From NCBI RefSeq assembly GCF_029846235.1, contig NZ_JARVWP010000021.1, positions 87,634 through 151,633 of the forward strand: a DNA stretch of 64,000 nt, written 5' to 3'. The position numbers and the translations under genes are program-made. Below are positions 16,672-24,305 of the stretch, piece by piece. Source of the stretch: Bradyrhizobium sp. CER78 (GTDB lineage: Bacteria > Pseudomonadota > Alphaproteobacteria > Rhizobiales > Xanthobacteraceae). Position 1 is the stretch's first letter, and each line of letters opens with the position of its first letter. The notes under the pieces are model-generated. The model did not search any database. It saw only the letters and a program-made list of their open reading frames with translations, and was not told the origin of the DNA.

Positions 16672-17972
16672 TGGGATCGCTGCGCGGCCGCCTGTTCGTC
16701 GGACTCACGGCGATTATTCTGCTGACGGGCGCCGTCGGCGGGATCCTGGCGTACCGGTGGGCCTACAGCGAAGCGATCGAGATGCAGGACTCCGTCCTGA
16801 TCCAGATCGGCAGCTTTGCGCTGAGCGCTCCGCTCCGGCAGAGCCGCCCGGTCACCGGTGTCGATGCCGAAGCCGAGGTTGCCGTCGTCGAGCTGGGCGA
16901 GGCGTCGCGCGGCGCCACTGATGATCGCCGGCTGTGGGGTCTGACGGATGGGCTGCACAATGACGTCTATCACGGACAGCCGGTCCGCGTGCTGCTTCGG
17001 ACGCGGCCGGACGGCAGCCGCTTCGCGGTGACGCAGCAGACCGAGATCCGCACCGAGATCGCGGGCGACATGGCCGTGCGCACGCTGTTGCCGATCGCCG
17101 CGCTGGTGCCATGCCTGCTGCTGATGACCGCATTCGTGATCGCCCGATCGTTCCGGCCGATGTTGCGCCTCGCCGGCGATCTCGACGCGAGCAGGGTGGA
17201 CGACATCGGCACGCTGCCGGCGACCGGCGCGCCAAGCGAGCTGCAGCCGTTCCTTGGCTCGATCAACGGGTTGCTCCGGCGGACGCGCGTCATGATGGAT
17301 CAGCAGCGGCGCTTCATCGCCGACGCGGCCCATGAACTTCGAACGCCGGTCACCGCGCTGAGTTTGCAGGCGGAAAATCTCGCCTCGCTCGACATGCCCG
17401 CGGAGACGCGCGACCGGCTCGATGCGTTGAAGAGCGGCATGCGGCGCACCAAGCATCTGCTCGAGCAACTTCTGGCGCTGGCGCGTCAGGACGCCGCGCC
17501 GTCCACCGTGAACACCGCGGTGGAATTGGACAAGATGGCAAAGGGCGTCGTCGCCGATCTGCTGCCGGAGGCGGCGACGCGCAACATCGATCTCGGTTTT
17601 GCGACCGTTGAGGCGGTCGCAGTGAACGGTGATCCGACGTCCTTGATCTCGGCGATCCGGAACCTGGTCGAGAATGCGATCAAGTTCACGCCCAATGGTG
17701 GGGCTGTCGATCTCAGCGTCCATCGCGAGGACGCAATGGCGATCATCCAGATCGAGGACAGCGGGCCGGGAATCCCGCCGCAGGATCTGGCGCGGACCGG
17801 CGAGCCGTTCTTTCGCGGCGGCCAGCCGAGCGGCGAAGGGGCGGGGCTCGGGCTCTCGATCGTGAAGCGAATTGTCGATCGTGCCACAGGTTCGATCCTG
17901 TTCGAGAATGTCACCGGCGCCGGACGCTCGGGCCTGCGCGTGACGGTCAAGCTGCCGGTGGCCGATCCGTAA
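16668..17972 (+). CDS. Sensor histidine kinase
   Basis: This 434-residue membrane kinase has TM1 at about residues 10-30, a ~120-residue periplasmic sensor region, TM2 near 140-160, then HAMP-like linker. The H-box is DAAHELRTPVTALS (His about 224), the N-box is NLVENAIKFTPNGG, and the G-boxes are DSGPGIPP and GAGLGLSIVKRI. All catalytic motifs are present. It is coupled by ATGA overlap to the response regulator. The sensor region is of the QseC/PmrB kind in layout; the signal is unknown. Confidence 0.92.
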   Translation: MMGSLRGRLFVGLTAIILLTGAVGGILAYRWAYSEAIEMQDSVLIQIGSFALSAPLRQSRPVTGVDAEAEVAVVELGEASRGATDDRRLWGLTDGLHNDVYHGQPVRVLLRTRPDGSRFAVTQQTEIRTEIAGDMAVRTLLPIAALVPCLLLMTAFVIARSFRPMLRLAGDLDASRVDDIGTLPATGAPSELQPFLGSINGLLRRTRVMMDQQRRFIADAAHELRTPVTALSLQAENLASLDMPAETRDRLDALKSGMRRTKHLLEQLLALARQDAAPSTVNTAVELDKMAKGVVADLLPEAATRNIDLGFATVEAVAVNGDPTSLISAIRNLVENAIKFTPNGGAVDLSVHREDAMAIIQIEDSGPGIPPQDLARTGEPFFRGGQPSGEGAGLGLSIVKRIVDRATGSILFENVTGAGRSGLRVTVKLPVADP

Positions 17973-18104
17973 CGCCGGGCGGCCGGCAAAATGCGGCAAA
18001 GCGCGCGGCATCATTGCCATTGCGTCTTGAGACCCGCGCCGCTTATCGCTACCAGTGCAGTCCGAAAGCGATGCCCGGGCGCATTGGAGATAAGGACGTT
18101 TCTC

Positions 18105-18917
18105 ATGGCAAACACCACGGCGGAGCTTGAAGCGCTCCTGATGCAGCGGTCGCTGACCGATCCGCAGCTCTTGGCGAAAGCGGAGGCCGCGCCGGACTTC
18201 CGCATCCTGCCGGATGCCACGGTCGTCAAGATCGGCGGCCAGAGCGTGATCGACCGCGGCCGCGCCGCCGTCTATCCGCTGGTGGACGAGATCGTCGCGG
18301 CTCGCAAGGCGCACAAGCTGTTGATCGGGACCGGTGCCGGCACCCGCGCCCGGCATCTCTACTCGATCGCGGCCGGGCTTCGGCTGCCGGCCGGCGTGCT
18401 CTCGCAACTCGGCGCCTCGGTCGCCGATCAGAATGCGGTGATGCTCGGCCAGCTGCTGGCCAAGCACGGCATCTCCGCGGTCAGCGGCGCCGGTCTGTCG
18501 GCGGTGCCGCTTTATCTCGCCGAGGTCAACGCCGTGATCTTCAGCGGCATGCCGCCTTACGGGCTGTGGATGCGGCCCGCGGCCGAGGGCATGATCCCGC
18601 CCTATCGCACCGACGCCGGATGCTTCCTGGTTGCCGAACAGTTCGGCTGCAAGGCGATGATTTATGTGAAGGACGAGAACGGTCTCTACACCGCGAACCC
18701 GAAGACCTCAAAGGGCGCGACCTTCATTCCAAAAATATCGGTCGCCGAGATGAAGGCAAAGGGATTGCAGGATTCGATCCTCGAATTCCCGGTGCTCGAT
18801 CTGCTCGCCTCCGCGCGCCATGTCCGCCAGGTGCAGGTCATCAATGGCCTCGTCCCCGGCAATCTCACCCGCGCGCTCGCGGGCGAGCATGTCGGCACCA
18901 TCATCACCGCGAACTGA
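18105..18917 (+). CDS. mosB: Molybdenum storage protein, beta subunit
   Basis: This 270-residue amino-acid-kinase-fold protein matches the Azotobacter vinelandii MoSto beta chain that I recall, over nearly its whole length and at the same length: MANTTAELEALLMQRSLTDP at the N-terminus, KIGGQSVIDRGRAAVYPLVD, GTGAGTRARHLYSIAAG, PPYRTDAGCFL, and VNGLVPGNLTRALAGEHVGT at the C-terminus. MoSto stores polyoxomolybdate or tungstate clusters in an (alpha-beta)3 cage using ATP. AAGGA precedes ATG 18105. mosA follows 14 bases later. No Mo-box was found upstream. Confidence 0.94.
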   Translation: MANTTAELEALLMQRSLTDPQLLAKAEAAPDFRILPDATVVKIGGQSVIDRGRAAVYPLVDEIVAARKAHKLLIGTGAGTRARHLYSIAAGLRLPAGVLSQLGASVADQNAVMLGQLLAKHGISAVSGAGLSAVPLYLAEVNAVIFSGMPPYGLWMRPAAEGMIPPYRTDAGCFLVAEQFGCKAMIYVKDENGLYTANPKTSKGATFIPKISVAEMKAKGLQDSILEFPVLDLLASARHVRQVQVINGLVPGNLTRALAGEHVGTIITAN

Positions 18918-18931
18918 GCAGAGACACGACC

Positions 18932-19756
18932 ATGGATGACACCATCAAGCACGTCGCTTCGCCGCTCGCGCGCCAGACCCTGCTCGACAGCGATCTCACC
19001 CGTCCCGTCGCCGGCGGACGCCCGATCCCGCTGCTGCCATGGGTGCAGGTGATCAAGATCGGCGGCCGCTCCATCATGGATCGCGGCCATGAGGCGATCC
19101 TGCCGATCGTCGACGAATTGCGCTCGCTGCTGCCCGAGCACCGCATGCTGATCCTGACCGGCGCAGGCGTCCGCGCCCGCCATCTCTACAGCGTCGGTCT
19201 CGACCTCGGATTGCCGGTCGGCTCGCTTCAGCCGCTCGCGGCCAGCGAGGCCGGGCAGAACGGCCATATCCTCGGCTGCCTGCTCGCGCCGGAGGGCGTG
19301 TCCTATATCGAGCATCCGACCATCGCGAGCCAGCTCGCGATCCATCTCTCCGCATCGCGCGCGGTGGTGGGCAGCGCCTTCCCGCCCTATCACCATCACG
19401 AGTTTCCGAACTCGCGCATCCCGTTGCATCGGGCCGACACCGGCGCGTTCTTGCTCGCCGATGCGCTCGGCGCCGCCGGGCTGACCATCGTGGAGGATGT
19501 CGACGGCGTCTACACCGACGATCCCAATGGTCCCGAGGCTAAGAAGGCGCAGCTGCTGCGCGAGACGAGCTTCGCGGATCTCGCCAAGCTGAAGGGGACG
19601 CTGCCGTTCGATCCCGCACTGCTCGAGGTGATGGCCAATGCGCGGCACATCGAGCGCGTGCAGGTCGTGAACGGCCTGGCTCCCGGCCGGCTCACCGCCG
19701 CGCTGCGCGGTCAGCATGTCGGATCGATCATCCGCACCGGCGCGCGCCCAGCCTGA
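18932..19756 (+). CDS. mosA: Molybdenum storage protein, alpha subunit
   Basis: This 274-residue partner of MosB matches the A. vinelandii alpha chain by recall: IKHVASPLARQTLLDSDLTR at the N-terminus, LPEHRMLILTGAGVRARHLY, and the His-rich metal-pocket loop AFPPYHHHEFPNSRIP. It ends like the alpha chain with HVGSIIRTGARPA. It carries the kinase-fold ATP site and should form the hexameric cage with MosB. The 14-base gap after mosB shows cotranscription. No nitrogenase or mod genes are in view. Confidence 0.94.
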   Translation: MDDTIKHVASPLARQTLLDSDLTRPVAGGRPIPLLPWVQVIKIGGRSIMDRGHEAILPIVDELRSLLPEHRMLILTGAGVRARHLYSVGLDLGLPVGSLQPLAASEAGQNGHILGCLLAPEGVSYIEHPTIASQLAIHLSASRAVVGSAFPPYHHHEFPNSRIPLHRADTGAFLLADALGAAGLTIVEDVDGVYTDDPNGPEAKKAQLLRETSFADLAKLKGTLPFDPALLEVMANARHIERVQVVNGLAPGRLTAALRGQHVGSIIRTGARPA

Positions 19757-19799
19757 TCCCGAATGCAATGGTCGCGCGCTGGGTCCGCCTGGCGCGCGA

Positions 19800-20195
19800 T
19801 TACTTGATCGTCGCGTGCACGGTGATGACCGAGGTGCCGGAGGCCTTCGGCCCCTTGCCCGTCGCCTTGATGGCAAAGCTGTCGCTGCCCTTGTACTTGG
19901 CCTTGGCCCTGTACTCGAACGTCGACGGGTTGATCTTCTTCAATTTGCCATAGGCCGGCTTCTGCGAGATCGACGAATCCGTCACCGTGCCGCGGATTCC
20001 GATCGGGATCTGGCAGCTTTCGCCGGAGGCGATGTCGATATCGCCGGTCGAGTTCTCGCCCCAATCCGCCAATGTCACCGACATCGAGCATTCCGGCACA
20101 GCCTGCGCCGACAGCGCCGGCGTGACACCTGATGCTGCAAGGACGAGCGCCAGGGCGGCTCTCCCTGACGACCGCGTGACGATACTCATTTTCAT
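19800..20195 (-). CDS. Exported Ig-like-fold hypothetical protein
   Basis: This protein of about 131 residues has a signal peptide (GRAALALVLAASGVTPALSA, cleavage before QAVPECS) and a mature beta-rich domain with SYSISQKPAYGKLKKINPST-like spacing: KPAYGKLKKINPSTFEYRAK, YKGSDSFAIKATG, then TSVITVHATIK. This is the pattern of bacterial Ig/cadherin-like repeats (one copy). Two Cys (ECSMSV, ESCQIP) may form a disulfide. It is probably periplasmic or surface-associated. The start could be 20195 or 20189. It is convergent with mosA and divergent from the cupin gene. Confidence 0.7.
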   Translation of the reverse strand: MKMSIVTRSSGRAALALVLAASGVTPALSAQAVPECSMSVTLADWGENSTGDIDIASGESCQIPIGIRGTVTDSSISQKPAYGKLKKINPSTFEYRAKAKYKGSDSFAIKATGKGPKASGTSVITVHATIK

Positions 20196-20386
20196 GCAAG
20201 GCCCACTGCTGAAGATTTCGCACAGGAATCCTGCAACGCCGGAGCAGGGGTGGCAAGGACTTCGACTCAGTTGTGTGACACGTATTGAAATGCGTGGGCG
20301 CTTGTTGTGCCGCCGAAGCGTCCCCATCATCATCGCAGCCCGATCTGATCGGGACACATTCGTTCGCATGACAAGGAAGGGTTCCC

Positions 20387-20752
20387 ATGGCTGAAGGCAA
20401 CCAGGCAAACGCCCGGCAGGCCGGATTTGCCGGCGTGACGCGCAAGACCCTCGAGCGTCTTGCATTGCCCGGCGATCACCGCGAGCTCGTCGTTGCCGAG
20501 GTGACCTATCCGCCCGGCGGCGTTGCTCCGCTGCACCGCCATCCGGTCGGCGGCGTGGTCTTCATCGTCGAAGGCACCGCCGAGTCCGCCTATGGCGACG
20601 AGGCCCCGCGACAATATCGGGCCGGCGAGACCTTGCAGGATCGCGCTGACGTTCCGCACACGCTGTTTCGCAATTGCGACCCGGAACGGCCGCTGCGCTT
20701 CCTGACCATCTACGCGCTCGAACCCGGGCGCGCCTACACGATGGAGCCGTGA
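20387..20752 (+). CDS. Cupin-domain protein
   Basis: This 121-residue single cupin has motif 1 at PGGVAPLHRHPVGGVVFIVEG (two His, then Glu at the end; the usual GxHxH spacing) and motif 2 at GETLQDRADVPHTLFRN. It probably binds one metal ion. AAGGAAGGGTTCCC lies before ATG 20387. Single-cupin proteins of this kind serve many roles, from sugar isomerases to quercetinase-like or ChrR-like sensors, so no reaction can be given. It stands alone between the Ig-like gene and the desaturase. Confidence 0.82.
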   Translation: MAEGNQANARQAGFAGVTRKTLERLALPGDHRELVVAEVTYPPGGVAPLHRHPVGGVVFIVEGTAESAYGDEAPRQYRAGETLQDRADVPHTLFRNCDPERPLRFLTIYALEPGRAYTMEP

Positions 20753-20776
20753 GGCCCGCGAGGTTTGATGCAAATA

Positions 20777-21952
20777 CTACCGTTTATTCGCTTGCGGTTT
20801 TGGGGTTGCTCCGGCCAGCGCAGGTGGAACGGCCAGGAGCAGGCAAACCGATTCCACCAGGAGCTCATGTGCACGATCGACGATATCGTCCAATGAACTC
20901 GTCCTCGCGAACATGGCCTGGGCTTCCGCCAGCAACCGCTCACGCGTCGGGATGCTGGGCAGATGCAGGTCGGCGCGATGCTGTAACAAGACAAGCGCCT
21001 CTCGCACCGACAGTCCGGTTTCGTGGACCGACGACTTGATGGCCTGCGCGATGTATTCGGGATTGAAGCGACCAGCGAGCTGCTCGGCCGTTCGCTTGAT
21101 CACACGTGATCCCAGGCGTTGCTCGTTGCGGAGAACCTGCGCGGGCGGCGCCTTGAGATCCCAGACGATACCGAGCCAGGACAAGGCCACCAGAACATAA
21201 TAGGTCGCGTCGATCTCCCACCAGCGGAAGCCTTGCCGCGCGCTGCTTTGGTAGGCGTGGTGATTGTTGTGCCAACCCTCACCCATCGTAACCAGCGCCA
21301 GCAGCCAATTGTTGCGGGAGTCATCACCCGTCACATAGTGCTTGCGTCCGTGAACATGTGCGAGGGAGTTGATGCAAAACGTTGCGTGATACAGCAGCAC
21401 CGTGCTCCAGAAGAAACCGGCCAGAAGCCCCGGCCATCCGGCAATGAGGAAGCATAGACCTGCGACCACGACCGCCGGCAAGACCTCGAATTTGTGCAGC
21501 CACGTCAACTCCGGATACGAGGCAAGGTCCGAAACTTTCGTCAGGTCGGTTGCATCGTGCTCTCGATAGAAAATCCAGCCGAGATGACTGTACACGAAGC
21601 CTTTGTGACGGGGTGAATGCACATCCTGCTCGGTGTCCGAATGAAGGTGGTGATGTCGATGTTTCGCAGCCCACCAGAGGACGCTTTTCTGGCCGCTGCT
21701 TTGGGCAAGGAATGCGAGGACGAACTGAAACACCCGGCTCGTCGCGTAAGCTCGATGCGAGAAGTACCGATGATATCCGGCCGTGATCGCAAACATGCGC
21801 AGCCAATACAGCGCGACGCAGATTGCGATTGCCGGCCCTGAGACGCCCGACCAGATCGCCGCCAGACACCCGACGTGGACCAGCAGGAACGGGAGCACCT
21901 GCGGATACATGATGTCGTCGTGTTGCGGTTCTGGATCGATATTGGTGGACAC
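20777..21952 (-). CDS. Acyl-CoA delta-9-type fatty acid desaturase
   Basis: This 391-residue membrane di-iron desaturase has the three His boxes: HRYFSH (61-66), HRHHH (98-102) and HNNHH (228-232). Hydrophobic helices lie at about 15-60 and 155-195. This is the stearoyl-CoA/DesC family, which puts a cis double bond into acyl chains for membrane fluidity. After about residue 290 there is a ~100-residue extension (AEQLAGRFNPEYIAQAIK ... ALAGATPKPQANKR) not found in short family members. The gene stands alone, with about 290 bases of apparently empty sequence upstream. Confidence 0.9.
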   Translation of the reverse strand: MSTNIDPEPQHDDIMYPQVLPFLLVHVGCLAAIWSGVSGPAIAICVALYWLRMFAITAGYHRYFSHRAYATSRVFQFVLAFLAQSSGQKSVLWWAAKHRHHHLHSDTEQDVHSPRHKGFVYSHLGWIFYREHDATDLTKVSDLASYPELTWLHKFEVLPAVVVAGLCFLIAGWPGLLAGFFWSTVLLYHATFCINSLAHVHGRKHYVTGDDSRNNWLLALVTMGEGWHNNHHAYQSSARQGFRWWEIDATYYVLVALSWLGIVWDLKAPPAQVLRNEQRLGSRVIKRTAEQLAGRFNPEYIAQAIKSSVHETGLSVREALVLLQHRADLHLPSIPTRERLLAEAQAMFARTSSLDDIVDRAHELLVESVCLLLAVPPALAGATPKPQANKR

Positions 21953-22240
21953 GCTCGTGACCTCGATTGCTGCAATGTGCGGGACGTCTCACCGGCGGAC
22001 GGTTCAAGTCGCGGTCTCGGCGGACATTGCGCGTGGTGTGACAAAGAGAACCCCGCGCCGGTCGACCAGTCGCGGGGGCGCGAAAATCTGAAACTTAGCT
22101 AGTACATCCGTGGTCAAAGCGATATGGCGCAGATTACCGCAGCGCGCGAAGATTTTCCGCAGCGAATTTGCCAGTCCGGCGGCCTGCAAGCCGTCGACCT
22201 GACCACACATCGGACACATTGGGCGGTGCGGGCACGTGCG
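21953..22240. other. Intergenic region, no convincing gene
   Basis: This is the shared 5' flank of the desaturase and 3' flank of the TetR gene. A short leftward frame (22004-22219) begins MCPMCGQVDG, but it resembles nothing I know and I did not call it. A small GC palindrome CGCGCCGGTCGACCAG is present. Promoter elements for the desaturase should lie here; I cannot point to them. Confidence 0.4.
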
Positions 22241-22849
22241 CTACTCCTTCTTCGCCGTCAGCCCGTCGACCATCGCGCGCGTCAATGTCGCGATCTCGCT
22301 GCGTAGTTGGCCGATCGGCACGGCGATCAACTTGTGCTCCAGTCCGAGCGCGACCATGCCATGCACGGCGGAGAACAGGCTGCGCGCGGTGACGCCGAGT
22401 TGCGCCGGCGAGCGCTGCGGAAACAACGCGGCGAGCGGCTTGTAGATGTGGCGGAACAATTCCATCTGCTCGGTGATCGCCCATTCCGGCACCGGCTTGC
22501 CGGGTTGCATGCGATGCTCGAACAGCGCGCGCCACAGTTCGAGATTGTCGGCGGCGAAGTCGCAATAGGCGACCGCGATCCGCACCAGCATCTCGCGCGG
22601 CGCCGCCACTCCGCCGATCTCGGCCAGCGACAGCGAGGCGTCCAGCCGGGCCAGCGTGCGTGAGCCGACCCGCAGGATCAGCTCATCGACATCCTCGACC
22701 AGATTGTAGACGCCGCCGTTGGCGACCCCGATTTCCTGGGCCAGTTCGCGGGTTTTCAGGCCACCGAGACCTTTCGCCGCAATCGCCCGTTCCGCTGCCT
22801 CGATCAGCGCTTCGCGCAGTTTTGCCCGTCGTTCCAATGCCTTGGACAT
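22241..22849 (-). CDS. TetR-family transcriptional regulator
   Basis: This 202-residue protein has a TetR HTH at residues 10-60 (LREALIEAAERAIAAKGLGG, ELAQEIGVANGGVYNLVEDV) and a helical C-terminal domain with a TetR_C_33-type feel (WRALFEHRM, LFSAVHGMVALGLE). It is divergent from the PspA-like gene; three copies of TGAGC-N3-GCTCA lie in the 113-base gap. It is therefore the likely repressor of the pspA-yiaA group and of itself. Ligand unknown. Confidence 0.91.
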   Translation of the reverse strand: MSKALERRAKLREALIEAAERAIAAKGLGGLKTRELAQEIGVANGGVYNLVEDVDELILRVGSRTLARLDASLSLAEIGGVAAPREMLVRIAVAYCDFAADNLELWRALFEHRMQPGKPVPEWAITEQMELFRHIYKPLAALFPQRSPAQLGVTARSLFSAVHGMVALGLEHKLIAVPIGQLRSEIATLTRAMVDGLTAKKE

Positions 22850-22875
22850 GTTTCACCCACCGTTAACCACAAGGC

Positions 22876-22888
22876 TGAGCGCCGCTCA
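22876..22888. promoter_or_regulatory. TGAGC-N3-GCTCA operator, copy 1
   Basis: TGAGC-GCC-GCTCA. This is the first of three identical-arm palindromes in the gap between the TetR gene (start 22849) and the PspA-like gene (start 22962). It is 27 bases from the TetR start. Inferred to be a TetR site. Confidence 0.65.
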
Positions 22889-22897
22889 AATAATTCT

Positions 22898-22910
22898 TGA
22901 GCAATGCTCA
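22898..22910. promoter_or_regulatory. TGAGC-N3-GCTCA operator, copy 2
   Basis: TGAGC-AAT-GCTCA, with the arms extending to TGAGCA/TGCTCA. It begins 22 bases after copy 1, about two helical turns, so dimers could bind on the same DNA face. It is the most symmetric of the three. Confidence 0.65.
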
Positions 22911-22931
22911 TTATGTGGTACAAGAGATTCA

Positions 22932-22944
22932 TGAGCGATGCTCA
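22932..22944. promoter_or_regulatory. TGAGC-N3-GCTCA operator, copy 3
   Basis: TGAGC-GAT-GCTCA, 34 bases after copy 2 (about three turns) and 18 bases before the PspA-like start, just ahead of its ribosome binding site AGGGAG. Repressor bound here would block the rightward promoter. Confidence 0.65.
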
Positions 22945-22961
22945 TAACAGGGAGCGATCAA

Positions 22962-23657
22962 ATGTTCAAAACTGTTTTGACAATTTTCCGCGGCAGCGTG
23001 GCGGCGGCCGAGGAGGAACTGCAAGACCGGACCGCGCTGGTCGTCCTCGACCAGCAGATGCGCGACGCGGCCGCCGCGGTCGACCGCTCGAAGCGGACGC
23101 TGGCGCTCGCCATCGCAGGCGACGCGCAGGAGGGCCGGCGGCTCGAGGCCACCAACGGGAGGATCGCCGATCTCGAGGTGCGCGCTTCGGCGGCGCTCGA
23201 GGGCGGCCGCGAAGACCTCGCCCGCGAAGCCGCGCAGGCGATCGCCAACCTCGAGGCCGAACGCGATGCCGCAATGACCGCGCGCACGCTGTTCGCCACC
23301 GAAATCACCCGGCTGAAGCGCCACGTTGCCAATGCCGAGGCGCGGATTGCCGAGCTGGATCGCGGCCGGCGCCTCGCACGTGCCTCGGAGGCGGTGCGTT
23401 CGCTGCGCCGGAGCGGCATCGAGGCTGCGCGGCCCTACGAGTCGACGCTGCCGGAAGCCGAGGCGACGCTGAAGCGGCTGCGCGAGCGGCAGATGGAGAT
23501 CCAGGCGGCCGATGACGCGCTGTTCGAGATCGATACCGCCTCGGGACCGGTCGTCATCGCCGAGAAACTCGCGGAGCAGGGTTTTGGTCCGCGGATGAAA
23601 TCGACTGCCGACGACGTGCTGGCGCGGCTGAAAGCCAAGCGCCCGCCGGCCGCCTGA
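22962..23657 (+). CDS. PspA/IM30-family protein
   Basis: This 231-residue coiled-coil protein has the N-terminal PspA/IM30 amphipathic helix (MFKTVLTIFRGSVAAAEEEL) and long Ala/Arg/Glu helices to about residue 165. PspA-family proteins coat and protect the inner membrane under envelope stress. AGGGAG precedes ATG 22962; an upstream in-frame ATG at 22938 lies inside operator copy 3 and is unlikely to be used. It is followed 56 bases later by a YiaA-like membrane protein. Control is probably by the divergent TetR, not by the RpoN-dependent PspF system. Confidence 0.82.
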   Translation: MFKTVLTIFRGSVAAAEEELQDRTALVVLDQQMRDAAAAVDRSKRTLALAIAGDAQEGRRLEATNGRIADLEVRASAALEGGREDLAREAAQAIANLEAERDAAMTARTLFATEITRLKRHVANAEARIAELDRGRRLARASEAVRSLRRSGIEAARPYESTLPEAEATLKRLRERQMEIQAADDALFEIDTASGPVVIAEKLAEQGFGPRMKSTADDVLARLKAKRPPAA

Positions 23658-23713
23658 CATTTCACGCCTGCAACTGAACCATCTTCAAACCTCGCAACAT
23701 CAAGGAGACGACC

Positions 23714-23989
23714 ATGAACCAGACCATCCAACCCCACAGCGGCGCCTGGGTCACCTTCACCTACGCGTCCTTTGCGGCTTCCGCCTTCCTCGTCGCCATC
23801 GGCGTGTTCTTCCTGCCGATCAGCCCCTGGATGCAGGGCTATCTGACGATGGGCATCGTGATGCTGATCCAGACCTGCATCACGCTGACCAAGACCGTGC
23901 GCGACAACCACGAGAGCAGCAGGCTCGTGAACCGCATCGAGGACGCCAAGGCCGAGCGCCTGCTGATGGAAGTCTCCAAGGCGGGTTGA
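23714..23989 (+). CDS. YiaA/YiaB-family two-helix membrane protein
   Basis: This 91-residue inner-membrane protein has two hydrophobic helices (residues ~14-37 and ~42-62), then a charged tail (TKTVRDNHESSRLVNRIEDA). The layout and the FTYASFAASAFLVAIGVFFL segment match the YiaAB two-helix domain. AAGGAG lies 8 bases before ATG 23714. It probably acts with the PspA-like protein at the membrane. The TetR operators upstream of that gene would also control this one. Confidence 0.85.
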   Translation: MNQTIQPHSGAWVTFTYASFAASAFLVAIGVFFLPISPWMQGYLTMGIVMLIQTCITLTKTVRDNHESSRLVNRIEDAKAERLLMEVSKAG

Positions 23990-24079
23990 GGAGTGGCCTG
24001 AGCCGGACCCAAGACGAAGGCGGCGGGTGTTCTTCAGCCGCCGATTTCGTCCCAAGACGCGAACTCCCGATCCCCTCCA

Positions 24080-24167
24080 CGTCATTGCGAGGAGCGATAG
24101 CGACGAAGCAATCCATCGCGCACCATACGCGGAACGATGGATTGCTTCGCTTCGCTCGCAATGACGG
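24080..24167. repeat. Palindromic repeat, CGTCATTGCGAGG family
   Basis: CGTCATTGCGAGGAGCG ... AAGCAATCCATCG ... CGATGGATTGCTTCG ... CGCTCGCAATGACG: a long imperfect inverted repeat. Related copies are at 30086-30207 and 33538-33660. It fills most of the gap upstream of the five-gene operon at 24306. Confidence 0.88.
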
Positions 24168-24305
24168 GTGGATAGAATTGCGTCCTTACACCCAACTTGT
24201 TCCGTTTCCGGAAGGCCTTGTTTACCCTGCGGCAAACAGCGTCAGGTTGCGCTCATGGCTCCTTAACAGGGGCGAGTGCAGAGATCACGCCCGAGGGACA
24301 GAGAA

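Noticed and set aside
17973..18104. Region upstream of mosB scanned for a ModE box
   Set aside because: Only a weak direct repeat of CGGCAAA (17984 and 17994) was seen; no TATA-rich palindrome like the Mo-box.
16542..18467. Leftward open frame of 641 codons
   Set aside because: Antisense to the response regulator, kinase and mosB, all of which have clear motifs.
22004..22219. Leftward frame starting MCPMCGQVDG
   Set aside because: The CxxC start looks like a zinc site, but there is no second pair, no clear ribosome binding site and no family match.
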